NCBI GenBank assembly: GCA_024114885.1
Contig: CP099428.1
Span: forward strand, 558,001 to 622,000
Direction: 5' to 3'
Source of the DNA: Septoria linicola
Taxonomy: Eukaryota; Ascomycota; Dothideomycetes; Mycosphaerellales; Mycosphaerellaceae
Length of the DNA: 64,000 bases
The notes beneath the pieces are model-generated. The model saw only the letters and a program-made list of their open reading frames with translations, was not told the DNA's origin and ran no database searches. Of this stretch, positions 63,389 to 64,000 are shown one piece after another (the first letter of the stretch is position 1; every line of letters starts with the position of its first letter). The translations under genes were made by a program, and so were the position numbers.

Positions 63389-63884
63389 GCTGAGCAGTGC
63401 CGTGGTAAAAAGTTCACGAGGCGAACACGAAATCAGCCGCCACAAGCAAACGTTTGGAAGCGAGAAAGTGAGGTAGACCGCGCTGCTAGAGCCTCTGCCC
63501 CTAAGGGAGAATTGCCACCTGATCGCTACATGCGACAGCTCAGTTATGCACATTATCAGATCAATGGTGACAAGTGAGGTGCCTGCTCTTTCCAGCTTCG
63601 GGCGTAACCTCACTTAGTTGTGTGTACACGGCAACATGACAAACAATATTGACGTGAAGTGCTCTCGTCGGGTTGCTGCTGTCACTTGTACTCGTCGCGT
63701 CAAGAACGACTAGTACTGAAAGAGCACCAAGCAAAGCTGGACGCTGATGAGTCGCAGCCGATAAACGTGTGAGATTGCTCGAGGGTTTCTGAGAGAAGAA
63801 CAGCATGACTGCTATCAATGGTTCGAAAGTTCGTGTAACTCGTGCATGACTTCCTCACAATATCGAGGTCACCGACTGACCGCT
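63389..63884. other. Upstream region of the F-box-like gene
   Basis: About 500 bp of normal-composition DNA between the F-box-like start and the stop of the next minus-strand gene. It should hold the promoter of the former and the 3' UTR of the latter. Short open frames here have no splice or domain support. No RNA gene or repeat is seen. Confidence 0.5.
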
Positions 63885-63956
63885 CTAAGCTGGTGTAGGA
63901 CACCCCTCAGGAACCGGATCCACATACTGCCCTCCAACAGTACAAATCGTATAATC
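63885..63956 (-). CDS. Last exon of a minus-strand gene running off the right edge
   Basis: A good fungal 3' splice site is visible on the minus strand: a CTGAT branch site (around 63,970), a short pyrimidine stretch and TAG ending at 63,957. The following exon encodes 23 residues in phase 0 and ends at TAG (63,885-63,887). The peptide has two Cys and finishes V-D-P-V-P-E-G-C-P-T-P-A, a tail type that suggests a secreted, disulfide-containing protein. The rest of the gene lies beyond 64,000, so the family cannot be named. Confidence 0.5.
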   Translation of the reverse strand, partial: DYTICTVGGQYVDPVPEGCPTPA

Positions 63957-64000
63957 CTACACCAGAAACAATCAGCATCGATGTCCAAAGAGGCCATGAG

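Noticed and set aside
63561..63903. Two short minus-strand open frames upstream of the F-box-like gene
   Set aside because: No splice signals linking them to a gene, no recognisable motif; one overlaps the better supported terminal exon in another frame.
1..64000. CRISPR arrays, bacterial operon signals, tRNA or rRNA genes
   Set aside because: The repeats are long transposon copies or low-complexity tracts, the genes have spliceosomal introns, and no cloverleaf or rRNA core was noticed.

Overview
The window looks like chromosomal DNA of a filamentous ascomycete (Pezizomycotina). The gene repertoire suggests Dothideomycetes, but that is inference. It has two sharply different parts. Positions 1 to about 60,145 are repeat DNA mutated by RIP (repeat-induced point mutation): CpA and TpG are almost absent, TpA is in excess, and former CAA/CAG codons read as TAA/TAG, so no long open frame survives. 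From about 60,146 to the end the composition is ordinary, with short fungal introns and intact genes.

The repeat part is a set of transposons nested inside each other. The core (5,472-51,414) consists only of copies of one large Ty3/gypsy-type LTR retrotransposon of about 11.3 kb. Nine LTRs are present, every one 442 bp. Matching the 4-bp target duplications (CTAG) across the gaps resolves the nest. Copy 1 (minus) is split by copy 2 (plus, partly deleted). Copy 2 is split by copy 3 (minus), copy 3 by copy 4 (plus, only its 3' part left), and copy 5 (plus, complete, 18,999-30,278) sits in copy 4. Each copy carried a gag-protease-RT-RNase H-integrase polyprotein, a TTTAC-rich spacer, and a third large ORF of roughly 900 codons before the 3' LTR. 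The end of that ORF resembles a fungal 2-oxoglutarate-dioxygenase-like family, so it is probably an accessory (cargo) gene. A 20-22 bp near-palindrome centred on CCTAGG recurs six times inside each element. Copy 1 also holds a 437-bp MITE-like insertion with an 8-bp target duplication.

The gypsy nest interrupts a hAT DNA transposon (about 2,092-5,471 plus 51,419-53,149). The hAT lies in an older block (about 1,310-2,091 and 53,150-60,145) that has lost CpG as well. That block contains a Tad-like LINE (plus), an orphan Copia gag-protease-integrase segment (minus) and a pogo/Fot1-like transposase (plus). Positions 1-1,310 hold degenerate coding DNA that I do not recognise.

The gene-bearing end has a four-exon major facilitator transporter of the anion:cation symporter (Dal5/Tna1-like) family on the plus strand, and a convergent three-exon F-box-like gene on the minus strand. 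The last exon of a further minus-strand gene runs off the right edge. The transporter start codon is only about 210 bp from the RIP boundary.
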